A stretch of 64,000 nt of DNA from CFX5 sp023384495 (GCA_048499455.1 JASNZV010000001.1:186001-250000), one strand, 5' to 3'. Shown: positions 27,163-36,657, numbered from the stretch's first letter. Numbers and translations: made by a program. Notes: a model not told the origin generated them from the letters alone.

Positions 27163-27735
27163 TTGACCTCGCCCATCCACGTGCTCGGCTTTGCGGGCAG
27201 CCTGCGCAAAGCATCGTTCAACAAGCGGCTGATCACCATTGCGGCGGACGTGTTGCCCCCAGCCATGACGCTCGAACAGTTTGACCTCGCCCCCTTGCCC
27301 CTCTACAACGAAGACCTGGAACGCGAGTCCGGCTTGCCCGACGGTGTGCAACAGTTTCATGCCAGCCTGGCTGCGGCCGACGCCCTGCTGATCGCCACGC
27401 CGGAATACAACTTTTCGATTTCGGGCGTGCTCAAGAACGCGCTCGACTGGGCCTCGCGCGCCATGGTGGATGGCCGCCCCTCACCGCTCAACGACAAGCC
27501 GCTGGCGATCATGGGCGGCGGCGGGCGCCTCGGCACGGCGCGCGCCCAAATGCATCTGCGCGACATCGCCCCACACAACAACATGCATGTGCTCAATACG
27601 CCCCAGGTCTACTTCATCGGCGTCCGCAGCGCCTTTGACGCCGACGGCAACCTCATCGACCCCACCGTGCGCGAGCGGATCGCCCAACTGATGGAGGCGC
27701 TCGCCCACTGGACGCGGCGCCTGCGCGGCTTCTAA
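27163..27735 (+). CDS. NADPH-dependent FMN reductase family protein (ChrR/YieF-like)
   Basis: A flavodoxin-fold oxidoreductase of 190 residues that reduces FMN, quinones or metals with NAD(P)H. GFAGSLRKASFNKRL is the FMN phosphate-binding loop, and ATPEYNFSISGVLKNALDWASR is the family signature. TTG 27163 is chosen because AAAGGAG is 8 nt upstream; TTG 27157 sits too close to it. The gene appears monocistronic. Downstream (27736-27882) there is no gene, only a CTCTGCC/TTTGCGCC-type low-complexity stretch. Confidence 0.9.
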   Translation: MTSPIHVLGFAGSLRKASFNKRLITIAADVLPPAMTLEQFDLAPLPLYNEDLERESGLPDGVQQFHASLAAADALLIATPEYNFSISGVLKNALDWASRAMVDGRPSPLNDKPLAIMGGGGRLGTARAQMHLRDIAPHNNMHVLNTPQVYFIGVRSAFDADGNLIDPTVRERIAQLMEALAHWTRRLRGF

Positions 27736-27882
27736 TCGATAATGCCAAATCGAGTTGGCGCAAACCTTCCTGGAAGCTTAAGAGCTTCCAGGAAGTAGAC
27801 GGGCAAAGACGCCAATCGGTTGGTCGAGCCCCTGCTTTGCGTCTCTGCCTCTTTGCGCCTTTGCGTTAAAAGCACAAACCTC

Positions 27883-28509
27883 CTACATGCCCCACTCGGC
27901 GTCGCCGAAGAAATCGCCGTGATCCTTGGCGACGAAAGCTTCGACTGCCGGGCGGATGTCGCCCAGCCGAAAGTGCGGGCCATGACCCGGGTAACAGACC
28001 GTCTCGTCGGGCCAGGGCAAGACCACAGCGCGCAAGGTTTCCAGCGTGGTGCGAAAGCCGTCGGTTGACCACGTTTTGCCCGGCCCGCCGGCAAAGATTG
28101 TGTCCCCCACCACCACACGATGATCGCGCTCAAGCGCAAAGCAGATCTGGTCGTCGATGTGGCCCGGCGCATAGCACACCCGCAGCGTCTGGTCGCCCAC
28201 CGCCACCGTGTCGCCGTCGGCCAGTGTGCGGTCGATGGCAAAACGTTTCTCGATTGCGTTGGCATGCGCCATCACAGGGACGGCCAGCCGTTGGCGCATC
28301 TCATCCAGCGCGCCCACATGGTCGGGGTGGGTGTGGGTCAAGAGGATGGCGACGGGTCGGCTTCCGCTCAACAGGGCTTGCAGCGCGTCGGGGTCGGCGC
28401 CCGGGTCAAAGAGCACGCTCTGGCCGGTGGTGGGGCAGACCAGCGCATAGGTGTTCATTGGCCAGGGGCCGACCTGGCGGTGGCGCAGTTCTAGGGGCTG
28501 TGACGGCAT
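27883..28509 (-). CDS. MBL-fold metallo-hydrolase (glyoxalase II-like)
   Basis: A 208-residue metallo-beta-lactamase-fold hydrolase. Metal ligands are in THTHPDHVGAL (HxHxDH), then APGHIDDQICF (His), VVGDTIFAGGPGKT (bridging Asp) and YPGHGPHF (last His), in family order. ATG 28509 has GAGGAG upstream, and the sequence from there matches the family N-terminus (NTYALVCP, VLFDPGADPDAL). The upstream frame extension to 28596 has no motif and would overlap the ABC gene stop. It may be the last gene of the MarR-ABC-ABC transcript (86-nt gap). The exact thioester or ester substrate is unknown. Confidence 0.9.
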   Translation of the reverse strand: MPSQPLELRHRQVGPWPMNTYALVCPTTGQSVLFDPGADPDALQALLSGSRPVAILLTHTHPDHVGALDEMRQRLAVPVMAHANAIEKRFAIDRTLADGDTVAVGDQTLRVCYAPGHIDDQICFALERDHRVVVGDTIFAGGPGKTWSTDGFRTTLETLRAVVLPWPDETVCYPGHGPHFRLGDIRPAVEAFVAKDHGDFFGDAEWGM

Positions 28510-28595
28510 TCGGGTCTCCTCAATGATGCCAGGTGTGCTCTGAAGGGTCATACAGTTGTGGTTCAAATCCATGACCTTTACAACCGCAACGGGCA

Positions 28596-30434
28596 TTACG
28601 CCGGCGCGGCAGTCAACGCCTCCATGCGGCGGTATTGACTCATATAGAGGTCATGATAAAAGCCGCCCTGCGCCAACAACGATTCGTGCGTTCCCCGCTC
28701 GATAATGCGATGGTCGTTGACCACCAGCACCTGGTCAGCCTTGCGGATGGTGCTGAGGCGGTGGGCGATGACAAAGGCGGTGCGCCCTTCCAGCAGCCGC
28801 AACAGCGCCTCTTGAATCTGGATTTCGGTGCGGGTGTCCACACTGCTCGTCGCCTCGTCTAAGATCAGGATGCGGGGGTCGGCGAGGATGGCGCGGGCAA
28901 TGGCGAGCAACTGGCGTTGCCCCTGGCTGAAGTTGTGCCCTTGCTCCGAGACGTGCGTCTGATACCCTTGTGGCAACAGGCGGATAAAGCGGTCGGCATT
29001 GGCGAGCTTGGCGGCCTCGATGACCTCGGCGTCGGTGGCGTTGAGACGGCCATAGCGGATATTCTCCATCACTGTGCCCGAAAAGAGGAAGGTGTCTTGC
29101 AACACGATGCCCAGTTGCTGGCGCAGCGACGCCTGTTGGATCGTGCGGATGTCGTGGCCATCCACGGTGATGGCGCCTTCGGTCACATCATAGAAGCGGC
29201 TGAGCAGGCTGATGACCGTCGTTTTGCCGGCGCCCGTGGGGCCGACCAGGGCGATGGTCTCGCCGGGCCGCGCCTCCAGCGAGACATCGACCAACACCGG
29301 TTTGCCAGGCTCATAGGCAAAGCTCACCTGGTCGAACTTGACCGCGCCGGCGATGTTGACCAAAGGCTGAGCGTTGGGCGCATCCTGCACTGTGGGCTGT
29401 TCATCCAACACCTCAAAGATGCGCTCGGCGCCCGCCATAGCCGACTGAAGCTGGTTGTAGAGCATGGCGATGGCGCGCATGGGGCGGAAAAAATTCATAA
29501 TGTAGATGACAAAGGTGGCGATCACACCCACGGCGACAATCCCGCGCAGCGCTAGCCAGCCGCCCAGCAGCGCGGTGGCGGCAATCGTGATCGTGCTCAT
29601 GGTGGTGAACATGGGGCCGAGCGCCGCAATAATAATGTCGGCCTTGATGCCGGCGTCGCGGCTGGCGGTGTTGGCCACGCGAAACTTGGCAACCGTGTCG
29701 GCCTCGCGCGCAAAGGCCTTCACCACCCGTAGCCCAGCAATGTTTTCTTCCATCACACTGTTGAGCGCGCCCAGGTTGCGCTGCACATTGCGGAACGACT
29801 GGCGGCTCCGCTTGGTCACCTCACCGGTAATCCAGAGCATGATGGGCAGGATGAGCATGGCGCCCAAGGCCAGTTGCCAGTTCAAGAAGAACATCGCGAT
29901 CACAATGCCGCCAAACATGAGGATGTTGCTGGTGAACTCGATCAGCCCGTTGGAGAGCGCGCTGTTGAGCGCTTCAGTGTCATTGGAGACGCGGCTCATG
30001 AGGTCGCCCACCCGGTGCCGGTCGTGGTAGCTCATAGAGAGGGTCTGGATGTGGCGGAAGAGCGTCGTGCGCACATCGGCCACCAGCCGCTGCCCCAACC
30101 CGACCATGAGCAGCCCTTGGATCACGCTGGTGACGCCCGCGCCCAGGTAGACCAACAAGAGGACGGTCAGCAGTTGCCCAAGCCCCTCGGCATCGCGGGG
30201 GATCACATAATCGTCAATGGCGCGGCCCAACAAGATCGGGCCCCACAGCCCCAAGAGCGTGCTGATCACCACCAGCACAGCCACCCCGGCCAGCCGAACG
30301 CGATAGGGTTGTAGATAGCCCAAGAGCCGCCTGATGGTCGAGCGCGTCTGGGTGGCGCTTTCCCCGGTCAGCGGCCCGCCCCCGCCAAAGCCCAGCCGAA
30401 CAACGGGCCGGGGCGCTGTCTGCGAATTGCTCAT
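28596..30434 (-). CDS. ABC exporter half-transporter with complete Walker B Glu (heterodimer partner 1)
   Basis: A fused membrane domain (six helices, about residues 45-330) and ATPase of 612 residues, of the MsbA/BmrCD/LmrCD class. The NBD has P-loop GPTGAGKTT, Q-loop GIVLQDTFLFSGTV and Walker B ILILDEATSSVD with catalytic Glu. Its signature is FSQGQRQ, not the usual LSGGQ. The next gene shows the reverse pattern, which is the known hallmark of heterodimeric exporters with one degenerate ATP site. ATG 30434 is chosen because AAAGGA lies 7 nt upstream. It is expected to export drugs or lipids. Confidence 0.93.
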   Translation of the reverse strand: MSNSQTAPRPVVRLGFGGGGPLTGESATQTRSTIRRLLGYLQPYRVRLAGVAVLVVISTLLGLWGPILLGRAIDDYVIPRDAEGLGQLLTVLLLVYLGAGVTSVIQGLLMVGLGQRLVADVRTTLFRHIQTLSMSYHDRHRVGDLMSRVSNDTEALNSALSNGLIEFTSNILMFGGIVIAMFFLNWQLALGAMLILPIMLWITGEVTKRSRQSFRNVQRNLGALNSVMEENIAGLRVVKAFAREADTVAKFRVANTASRDAGIKADIIIAALGPMFTTMSTITIAATALLGGWLALRGIVAVGVIATFVIYIMNFFRPMRAIAMLYNQLQSAMAGAERIFEVLDEQPTVQDAPNAQPLVNIAGAVKFDQVSFAYEPGKPVLVDVSLEARPGETIALVGPTGAGKTTVISLLSRFYDVTEGAITVDGHDIRTIQQASLRQQLGIVLQDTFLFSGTVMENIRYGRLNATDAEVIEAAKLANADRFIRLLPQGYQTHVSEQGHNFSQGQRQLLAIARAILADPRILILDEATSSVDTRTEIQIQEALLRLLEGRTAFVIAHRLSTIRKADQVLVVNDHRIIERGTHESLLAQGGFYHDLYMSQYRRMEALTAAPA

Positions 30435-30514
30435 GGTCGTTCCTTTGTCATAAAAATCTCCGTCACTCTCCAAAAATGTCCACGGATCTCGCTTGCTTTC
30501 AAGTGGAGCACGAT

Positions 30515-32371
30515 TTATGGAGAAACGGGCGATTCATTGCCCAACTGAGAGTGATAGATCTCCTGGTAGATCGGGCTGGTCGCCATCAGCTCTGGATGCG
30601 AACCGCGGGCCGCGATCTGCCCACGATCGAGCACCAGAATCTGGTCGGCGTTGAGCACGCTGTTGATGCGCTGCGCCACAATAAAGGTTGTGCAGCGGGC
30701 CATGAGATCGTCCAATGCCTGTTGCAGCCGGAACTCCGTCTCCATGTCCAGCGCGCTGGTGCTGTCGTCCATAATGAGGATGGTGGGTGCGATGAGCAGG
30801 GCGCGGGCAATTGCGATCCGCTGTTTTTGGCCACCCGATAGGTTCATCCCCCGCTCTTCGACGCGGCTCTCATAGCCGTCGGGCATGGCGCTGATAAAGT
30901 CATGCGCCTGGGCGGCCTGGGCGGCGGCCACCACCTCATCGAGGGTGGCGTCGGGGCGGCCATAGGCAATGTTCTCGCGCACGGCGCCGCTAAAGAGCGT
31001 GTTCTGCTGGAGCACGACGCCGATCCGCCTCCGCAGCGCGCCCACCTCCCACTCTCGGATGTCCACCCCATCGATGCAGATCCGCCCGCCGGTCACATCA
31101 TAAAAGCGGGGGATGAGGTTGACCAACGTGCTTTTCCCCGAACCGGTTGCCCCCAGCAGCGCCACCCGCTGCCCTGGCTCCACCGCAAAGCTCACATCGA
31201 TTAGCACTTGCTCGGCGCCGTTCGGCCCGGCGCCATTCCGCTGGGCGGCGCCATTGATGGGCACGCCATTTACAGCTGCGCCGTTGACGTGATAAGGCGC
31301 AGGCGTGGCCGACTCGGCGCCGGGGGAATCGTCGGGTTGATAGTGAAAGGAGACCCGCTCAAAGACCACTCGTCCTTGCACTTGGTCGGGGATATACGGC
31401 GCCGCAATGGACTGCACGGCCGGTTCTGTGTCCAGCACTTCGAGGACGCGCTCAGCCGAAACCTCCGCCCGCGAGACCATGGTCAGCATGTTGCTGAGCA
31501 ACAGCAGCGGGGCCATGCCAATCAACAGATAGTTGGTGAAGGCGACCAGTTCACCCACGCTCAGTCGCCCACCGATGGCGTCCATCCCACCCCACCAGAG
31601 GATGGCAAAGATGCCCAAATTGGTGAGAAAGGTGAGCATGGGTGAGGCCAACGCCAATAGCCGCCCCGCCTTGATGTTCTGCTCCATATAGTCATCGCTG
31701 GCGTCTTCAAACTGATCCACCGCAAAGCGTTCGCGCACATAGGCCTTGACCACTTGCGCGCCGGCCAGGTTCTCTTGCACCACGGTGTTGAGCGTGGCCA
31801 ATTTCTGCTGGACGACCATAAAGATCGGCTGCGCCAGCCGCATGATGCCGCGGATAAAAAGACCCGCCACGGCCAACAACGCCAGCACCACCAACGAAAG
31901 TCGCCAGTCGGTGACGAACATCATCATCACGCTGCCGACAACCATGAGCAACGCACGCAGCAGCAGCGCCAGGCCGGCGCTTGCGAACATGCGCACCATG
32001 TCCACGTCGCTGGAGACGCGCGTCATCAACTGGCCGGTCTGCATTCGATCCAGGTTGACGAACGAAAATTGCTGGATGTGGGTGAAGAGCTCGTTGCGCA
32101 TATCAAAGGCCAGCCCTTGCGACAGCCGGGCGCGGTAGAAACCTTGCCCCAGCGTCGCCACCGCCCCGGCCAACGCCGACGCCAGCATGATCAACGCGCC
32201 AAACCAGATGGCGCTCATATCGCCGGCGCGGATGCCGTCATCGATGATGATCTGGAGCAGGCGCGGCACCAGCAACTCCATCGCCACCGGCAACACCACC
32301 AGCAGCAATCCGATGATTATGGTCCACCGGTAAGGCTCCAAAAAACGGACAATGCGACGTAATGAGTTCAT
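30515..32371 (-). CDS. ABC exporter half-transporter with degenerate Walker B (heterodimer partner 2)
   Basis: 618 residues: six membrane helices and an NBD with P-loop GATGSGKST and canonical LSGGQKQR, but Walker B reads ILIMDDSTSALD, with Asp in place of the catalytic Glu. This is complementary to the partner gene. An unusual insertion of about 40 residues before the P-loop holds NGAA/NGVPINGA repeats. ATG 32371 overlaps the stop of the MarR gene (ATGA), so translation is probably coupled and the longer frame upstream of it is an overlap artefact. An 80-nt gap separates it from partner 1. Confidence 0.93.
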   Translation of the reverse strand: MNSLRRIVRFLEPYRWTIIIGLLLVVLPVAMELLVPRLLQIIIDDGIRAGDMSAIWFGALIMLASALAGAVATLGQGFYRARLSQGLAFDMRNELFTHIQQFSFVNLDRMQTGQLMTRVSSDVDMVRMFASAGLALLLRALLMVVGSVMMMFVTDWRLSLVVLALLAVAGLFIRGIMRLAQPIFMVVQQKLATLNTVVQENLAGAQVVKAYVRERFAVDQFEDASDDYMEQNIKAGRLLALASPMLTFLTNLGIFAILWWGGMDAIGGRLSVGELVAFTNYLLIGMAPLLLLSNMLTMVSRAEVSAERVLEVLDTEPAVQSIAAPYIPDQVQGRVVFERVSFHYQPDDSPGAESATPAPYHVNGAAVNGVPINGAAQRNGAGPNGAEQVLIDVSFAVEPGQRVALLGATGSGKSTLVNLIPRFYDVTGGRICIDGVDIREWEVGALRRRIGVVLQQNTLFSGAVRENIAYGRPDATLDEVVAAAQAAQAHDFISAMPDGYESRVEERGMNLSGGQKQRIAIARALLIAPTILIMDDSTSALDMETEFRLQQALDDLMARCTTFIVAQRINSVLNADQILVLDRGQIAARGSHPELMATSPIYQEIYHSQLGNESPVSP

Positions 32372-32883
32372 TCGCTTTCTGTGACCTCCATGAGGGCAAG
32401 CAGATCGGCCAACGCCCGGTTGATGACCGCCAGCCGTTCGGGCGGCAGCGCGCGCAGCCGGCGGCGCAACAGGACAATGCCGCCCAGCGGTGTGTTGGCC
32501 GCGGCGTCGCCCCCTTCGGCGGTGAGCGTGACGATCACCACGCGGTTGTCTTCGGGGGAGCGCGTGCGCGTCACCAACCCCTTCTCCTCCAGCCCCGAAA
32601 TGACGGTCGAGGCGACGCTGGCGCTGCAATAGAGATAGTCCTGCACCTGCCCCACCGTGGCCGCGCCCGTCTCGTGCAGGAAGCGCAGCACCGAAAACTC
32701 GCGCGGACGAATGCCGCGCTCGTCGATCTGGCGGGCGTATTGGCGCAAATAGCGATAGAGCAACAGAAACTGGTGGATTGCCTCGCCGGCTGCATCGCCC
32801 GTCGGGGCATCGACAGCCTCGACGAGCGCTGCGGCGGAAAGGGCGTCGGGGGGGGTCGGGTCGATCACGGGCAAAGTGGACAT
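32368..32883 (-). CDS. MarR family transcriptional regulator
   Basis: A winged-helix repressor of 171 residues heading the exporter operon. Helix-turn-helix region: FSVLRFLHETGAATVGQVQDYL with ASVASTVISGLEEKGLV as the recognition helix; the wing is TRTRSPEDNRVVIVTLTAEG. ATG 32883 (MSTLPVIDP) is preferred over 32913. It probably binds the inverted repeat at 32929-32955 upstream of its own start and is released by an exporter substrate, as LmrR-type or MarR-type regulators are; that mechanism is inference from gene order. Confidence 0.9.
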   Translation of the reverse strand: MSTLPVIDPTPPDALSAAALVEAVDAPTGDAAGEAIHQFLLLYRYLRQYARQIDERGIRPREFSVLRFLHETGAATVGQVQDYLYCSASVASTVISGLEEKGLVTRTRSPEDNRVVIVTLTAEGGDAAANTPLGGIVLLRRRLRALPPERLAVINRALADLLALMEVTESE

Positions 32884-32928
32884 TTCTTTACAGATAAATT
32901 GGCGAAAAAACATTTCTATATAAAATAA

Positions 32929-32955
32929 TTCGGTACAAAATAGTTCTGTATCGAA
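32929..32955. promoter_or_regulatory. Candidate MarR operator
   Basis: Inverted repeat TTCGGTACA - 9 nt - TGTATCGAA (one mismatch in 9 pairs), in an unusually A/T-rich stretch 46-72 nt upstream of the MarR start. It overlaps likely promoter sequence for the exporter operon. Confidence 0.6.
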
Positions 32956-33080
32956 ATAATAGCCGAATCATAGTTGATGGACATTATCCTTGTCAAATCG
33001 TAAGCCGGCCATCCTCTTGTTTTCACTCATCCATCCGTCAAACGATCCGTATCTGTAAGCCGGGTTCCCCACCAACGATA

Positions 33081-33161
33081 CTGCCGTTGCTTTGAAAACC
33101 AGACTTTGTGAAGATGCTTACTCCTTCAAGTAACTTCGGTTTTCAAACAGAGCTGAGTATA
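33081..33161 (+). repeat. Palindromic repeat family 1, copy 3
   Basis: CTGCCGTTGCTTTGAAAACC ... CGGTTTTCAAACAGAGC plus TGAGTATA, 44 nt before the dienelactone hydrolase gene. The remainder of 32956-33204 shows no gene. Confidence 0.85.
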
Positions 33162-33204
33162 GCGTGGGAAACAACCAAACATCGTTCGTACAAGGGAGAA
33201 CACT

Positions 33205-34179
33205 ATGGCGCAGTTGAACAAATTTGAGAAGTATCTCATCGACGAGTTCTACGACGACTATCGCGAAGGTCTGCTAAGCCGCCGTTCGTTCATTCGCCGC
33301 GTGGCCTTTATCACCGGCAGCATGGCCGCAGCCTCCACGGCGATGCTGGCGGTCGGCTGCCAACCGATTGAACTGCCGCCCCCCGGCGCGGCCATGCCCG
33401 AACCCGAAACCCCCACGCCGGCCGCCGCAATGGAAGAGGCAAGCGGCGCCGTGCCGGGCGCACAAAGCCCCCTCTCGGTGCCCGAGGGCGATCCGGCGGT
33501 GATTTCCGAAATGGTCACCTTTGACAACAACGGTGACGAGGTGGGCGCGTACCTGGCCCAGCCCGCCGCCGAGGGGGTCTACCCGGTGGTGCTGGTCTGC
33601 CACGAGAACCGGGGGCTGACGCCCCACATCAAGGATGTGGCGCGCCGCTTTGCGAAAGAAGGCTATGTGGCGCTGGCGATTGATCTCCTCTGGCGCGACG
33701 GCGGCACCGATGTCATCGACAACGACCAGCGCCCCGGTCTGCTCACCGGCCCAGGCATCGACCGTCATGTCAGTGATTTTGCTGCCGGGCTCGACTATGC
33801 GCAGAGTCTGCCCAATGTGGACGGCGAGCGCGTCGCCATGACTGGCTATTGTTTTGGCGGCGGCGTCACCTGGGCGACCGTCACGGAGCTGACCGCGATC
33901 AAGGCGGCTGCGCCCTATTACGGCCCGGCCCCCGATCTGGAAAAGGTTCCGAACATTACCGCGGCCGTCTTGGGTGTCTATGCCGAAGAGGACGAACGCA
34001 TCAACGCCGGCATTGAGCCGCTGCGCGAGGCGCTGGACGCCGCAGGCGCGACCTACGAGATCAAGATTTACCCCGGCGTCAACCACGCCTTTCACAACGA
34101 CACCGGCGAACGCTACAACGAAGAGCAGGCGCTCCAGGCCTGGCAAGACACGCTGGATTGGTTTGCCCAGTATGTGTAA
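33205..34179 (+). CDS. Dienelactone hydrolase family protein, Tat-exported lipoprotein
   Basis: An alpha/beta-hydrolase of 324 residues exported outside the membrane. The N-terminal region has a twin-arginine motif SRRSFIRR, a hydrophobic stretch and a lipobox (LAVGC, about residue 52), followed by a Pro-rich linker. The catalytic domain shows the nucleophile Cys in GYCFGGG, typical of dienelactone hydrolases (Cys not Ser), Asp in the YAEEDERI region and His in NHAFHND. The ATG follows AAGGGAG. The 3' end directly abuts the stop of the converging MFS gene with no intervening base. Substrate unknown. Confidence 0.92.
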   Translation: MAQLNKFEKYLIDEFYDDYREGLLSRRSFIRRVAFITGSMAAASTAMLAVGCQPIELPPPGAAMPEPETPTPAAAMEEASGAVPGAQSPLSVPEGDPAVISEMVTFDNNGDEVGAYLAQPAAEGVYPVVLVCHENRGLTPHIKDVARRFAKEGYVALAIDLLWRDGGTDVIDNDQRPGLLTGPGIDRHVSDFAAGLDYAQSLPNVDGERVAMTGYCFGGGVTWATVTELTAIKAAAPYYGPAPDLEKVPNITAAVLGVYAEEDERINAGIEPLREALDAAGATYEIKIYPGVNHAFHNDTGERYNEEQALQAWQDTLDWFAQYV

Positions 34180-35526
34180 CTAGTGCTCCCGGGAAACAGG
34201 CGGCGCGCCCGCCTGTTTCCCGGTCTCCCTTGCCACCCGACGCGGCTCGCGCACCCAAAGCGACATCATCAGCCCGCCGACCAGCGCAACCGCCAGCGCC
34301 GCCAAGAAGAGTCCCCCATAGCCTGCGGCAGTCGCCAGCCAGCCACCGAAAATCGGCCCCAGGCCGAGGAGGGGCGCCAATAGCGTGTTGGTCAGGCCGA
34401 TATAGGTGGGTCGGTCTTCGGGCTGGCAAAACTCGATGATGATGTTGAACGACGAAACGCTGTCGGCGGCCAGATATGCGCCCAGCAAGACAAAGGTTGT
34501 GGTCAGCAGGGCGGCCGATGGCGCCAACCAGGCGCTCGCCACCGCCAGCGCCATGACAAACGGGGCGCTGGCCAACACTACCTTGTGGCCGTGACGGTCG
34601 GCCACCATGCCCCACACCAGGTTCATCACGGCCTGGCTGCCCACCAACACCGCGGTAAAGAGACCAATGTCCGAGCCGGTCAATTGAAACCGCTCCTGGC
34701 CGTACACAACAAAAAAGCCGGTTGCCATGGCCCCCAACTGCATGGTCGAACGGCTAATGAGAAAACGCGAATAGTTGGCGTCGCGGCGCAAGATAGACGG
34801 CAATTGGCGCAGATAGCGGACGAATGAAATGCGCTCTTTGACCACGGGGCTGGGCGGCTCACGGTTGAGCGCCAGCCCCACATACGAGACAATCCACGCC
34901 GCAAAGGCCAGAAAGAAGACATAGGCAAAGTTCTGCGGGTAGGCCACCGTTTCCAGAATATAGCCCACAAGCAGCGCGCCGGCCACGGCGCTAAAGGCGC
35001 CCAGGCTGTTGCTGACGCCCGACCAAATGCCGCGCCGCTGCACTGGGATCACCTTGGCGATCATGTCATACCAGGCAGGCGTGGCGGTTCCGCTGCAGAT
35101 GGCCCCTATTGCCAGAAACAGAAAAAAGAGCGCCAGCGTCAATTGCGGCTCCGCCAGCGCCCAGAGCCAGATCGAAAGCCCGATGAGCAGATAGGCGCCT
35201 CGCTCCCCTGGCCCGGCGATGATCATGACAAAGGGCTTCTTGTAGCGCAGCCGTTCCGAGAAGTTCGCCACCAGCAATTGAGGCAAGTAAAAGCTGAGGC
35301 TAAAGACCGCGGGGATCAGGCCGATCGCCAGCTTGGAGTCGGTCAGGCTGTTGACCAGCACCGGCATGACTGTCTCGCGCGAGACAAGGCTCATGCCTAG
35401 TGTGAAAAAGACCAGGTCCAGCCCATTGACCGTGGCGTTCCAGCGAAAATTTCGTTGGGTCTGCTGTTCAATGGTTGGCTCAATAGGCGATTCAGTGGTC
35501 GACTGTTCGAGTGTGTTTTGGGTCAT
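34180..35526 (-). CDS. MFS transporter
   Basis: A major facilitator superfamily permease of 448 residues with about 12 hydrophobic segments. The loop 2-3 region LPQLLVANFSERLRYKKP is like the family motif A, and the second half has a similar GMVADRHGHK. ATG 35526 (MTQNTLEQST) is preferred over the longer frame to 35592. An acidic, Thr/Gln-rich N-terminal tail of ~30 residues precedes helix 1. It is separated from the sugar-importer genes upstream on the same strand by repeat copy 4. Substrate unknown. Confidence 0.9.
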   Translation of the reverse strand: MTQNTLEQSTTESPIEPTIEQQTQRNFRWNATVNGLDLVFFTLGMSLVSRETVMPVLVNSLTDSKLAIGLIPAVFSLSFYLPQLLVANFSERLRYKKPFVMIIAGPGERGAYLLIGLSIWLWALAEPQLTLALFFLFLAIGAICSGTATPAWYDMIAKVIPVQRRGIWSGVSNSLGAFSAVAGALLVGYILETVAYPQNFAYVFFLAFAAWIVSYVGLALNREPPSPVVKERISFVRYLRQLPSILRRDANYSRFLISRSTMQLGAMATGFFVVYGQERFQLTGSDIGLFTAVLVGSQAVMNLVWGMVADRHGHKVVLASAPFVMALAVASAWLAPSAALLTTTFVLLGAYLAADSVSSFNIIIEFCQPEDRPTYIGLTNTLLAPLLGLGPIFGGWLATAAGYGGLFLAALAVALVGGLMMSLWVREPRRVARETGKQAGAPPVSREH

Positions 35527-35609
35527 AGAGTGCGGTAATTGATCGCAAATGTGGGATGGAAACCAACAAAAAAGTGGGCATACGCTGCCCACTTACATTG
35601 AACCCTAAA

Positions 35610-35690
35610 CTGCGGTTGCTTTGGAAACCAGGCTGTGCGAAGAGGTTTACTCTTTTCGGCGACTCTGGTTTTCAAACAGAGCTCAGTATA
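35610..35690 (+). repeat. Palindromic repeat family 1, copy 4
   Basis: CTGCGGTTGCTTTGGAAACC ... CTGGTTTTCAAACAGAGC plus TCAGTATA, between the MFS gene and the sugar permease. It could act as a terminator or mRNA-stability hairpin. Confidence 0.85.
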
Positions 35691-35715
35691 AATCAGAACG
35701 GCCCGCAACGACAAC

Positions 35716-36636
35716 TCACCCCTTGATGCCGGTCAGCGCAATCCCTTGCACAAAGAGGCGCTGCCCAAAGAAGAAGACAATCAGCACGGGCATGAGCACA
35801 ATGAGCGACACCGCCATCATATAGTGAAAATCGACCTGACCGTACTGCCCGCGAAACATGTTGAGACCCACGGCGAGCACCTGCTTGTCGAGGTCGCGGA
35901 TATAGATCAACGGGAAAAGGAAGTTGTTCCAGTTGCCGATAAAGGCAAAGATCACCACAGTGGCCAACGCCGGCTTGGCCAGCGGCAGAATGATGCTCCA
36001 CAAAATACGCCACGAAGACGCGCCGTCGAGGCGCGCGGCTTCGTCCAGGTCATGCGGGATACTCATAAAGAATTGGCGCAACAGGAAGATAAAGAAGGGC
36101 CAGCCGAACCACGGCGGCACCATGAGCGGCAGCCAGGTATTGTTCCAGCCCAGCTTGGTGAAGAGCACATATTGCGGGATCACCGTGACCTCTTGTGGTA
36201 GCAACATTGTCGCCAACACAAGCATGAAAAAGATGTTCTTGCCGGGCGCGCGAAGGCGGGCAAAGGCGTAGGCGGCCAGACAACAGGAGACGAGGTTGCC
36301 GATAATATTGTTGACCGTGATGATGAGCGAATTGCGGAGAAAGAGATTGAAGGGGAGATAGGCGTTCCATCCCTCCCAAAAGTTGCTCCATTTGAGCGGA
36401 TTGGGGATCCACTGGGGCGGGTAGACGAAGATCTGCTTTGGCTCCTTAAGCGCGGTGGAAAGCATCCACAACAGCGGCAATATGAAGAGCAGCGCTCCCG
36501 GCAACAACAGCCCATAGACCACCACGGCGTGGATGATTTTTCGCGTCCGTTTGCGTTGCCACCACGGCGCGCCCACCACCGGCCGCGGACGCACACTGGC
36601 GCCGGAAACTGCCGGGGTTTGTAACGTCTGGCTCAT
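35716..36636 (-). CDS. Sugar ABC transporter permease (MalG-like)
   Basis: Inner-membrane permease of 306 residues, CUT1 family. Six hydrophobic segments follow an N-terminal cytoplasmic stretch. The ATPase-contact EAA loop reads DEAARLDGASSWRILWSIILPLAKPAL, close to the family consensus. It is the last gene of the importer operon (binding protein, MalF-like, MalG-like). No ATP-binding subunit is nearby; CUT1 systems often borrow a shared MsmX/UgpC-type ATPase encoded elsewhere. Confidence 0.94.
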   Translation of the reverse strand: MSQTLQTPAVSGASVRPRPVVGAPWWQRKRTRKIIHAVVVYGLLLPGALLFILPLLWMLSTALKEPKQIFVYPPQWIPNPLKWSNFWEGWNAYLPFNLFLRNSLIITVNNIIGNLVSCCLAAYAFARLRAPGKNIFFMLVLATMLLPQEVTVIPQYVLFTKLGWNNTWLPLMVPPWFGWPFFIFLLRQFFMSIPHDLDEAARLDGASSWRILWSIILPLAKPALATVVIFAFIGNWNNFLFPLIYIRDLDKQVLAVGLNMFRGQYGQVDFHYMMAVSLIVLMPVLIVFFFGQRLFVQGIALTGIKG

Positions 36637-36657
36637 CGTCGTTTTCTCCGTTCGGAT

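Noticed and set aside
28540..28575. tRNA-like GTGGTTCAAATCC at about 28558-28570
   Set aside because: The T-arm-like string has no matching acceptor, D or anticodon arms, and lies between protein genes.
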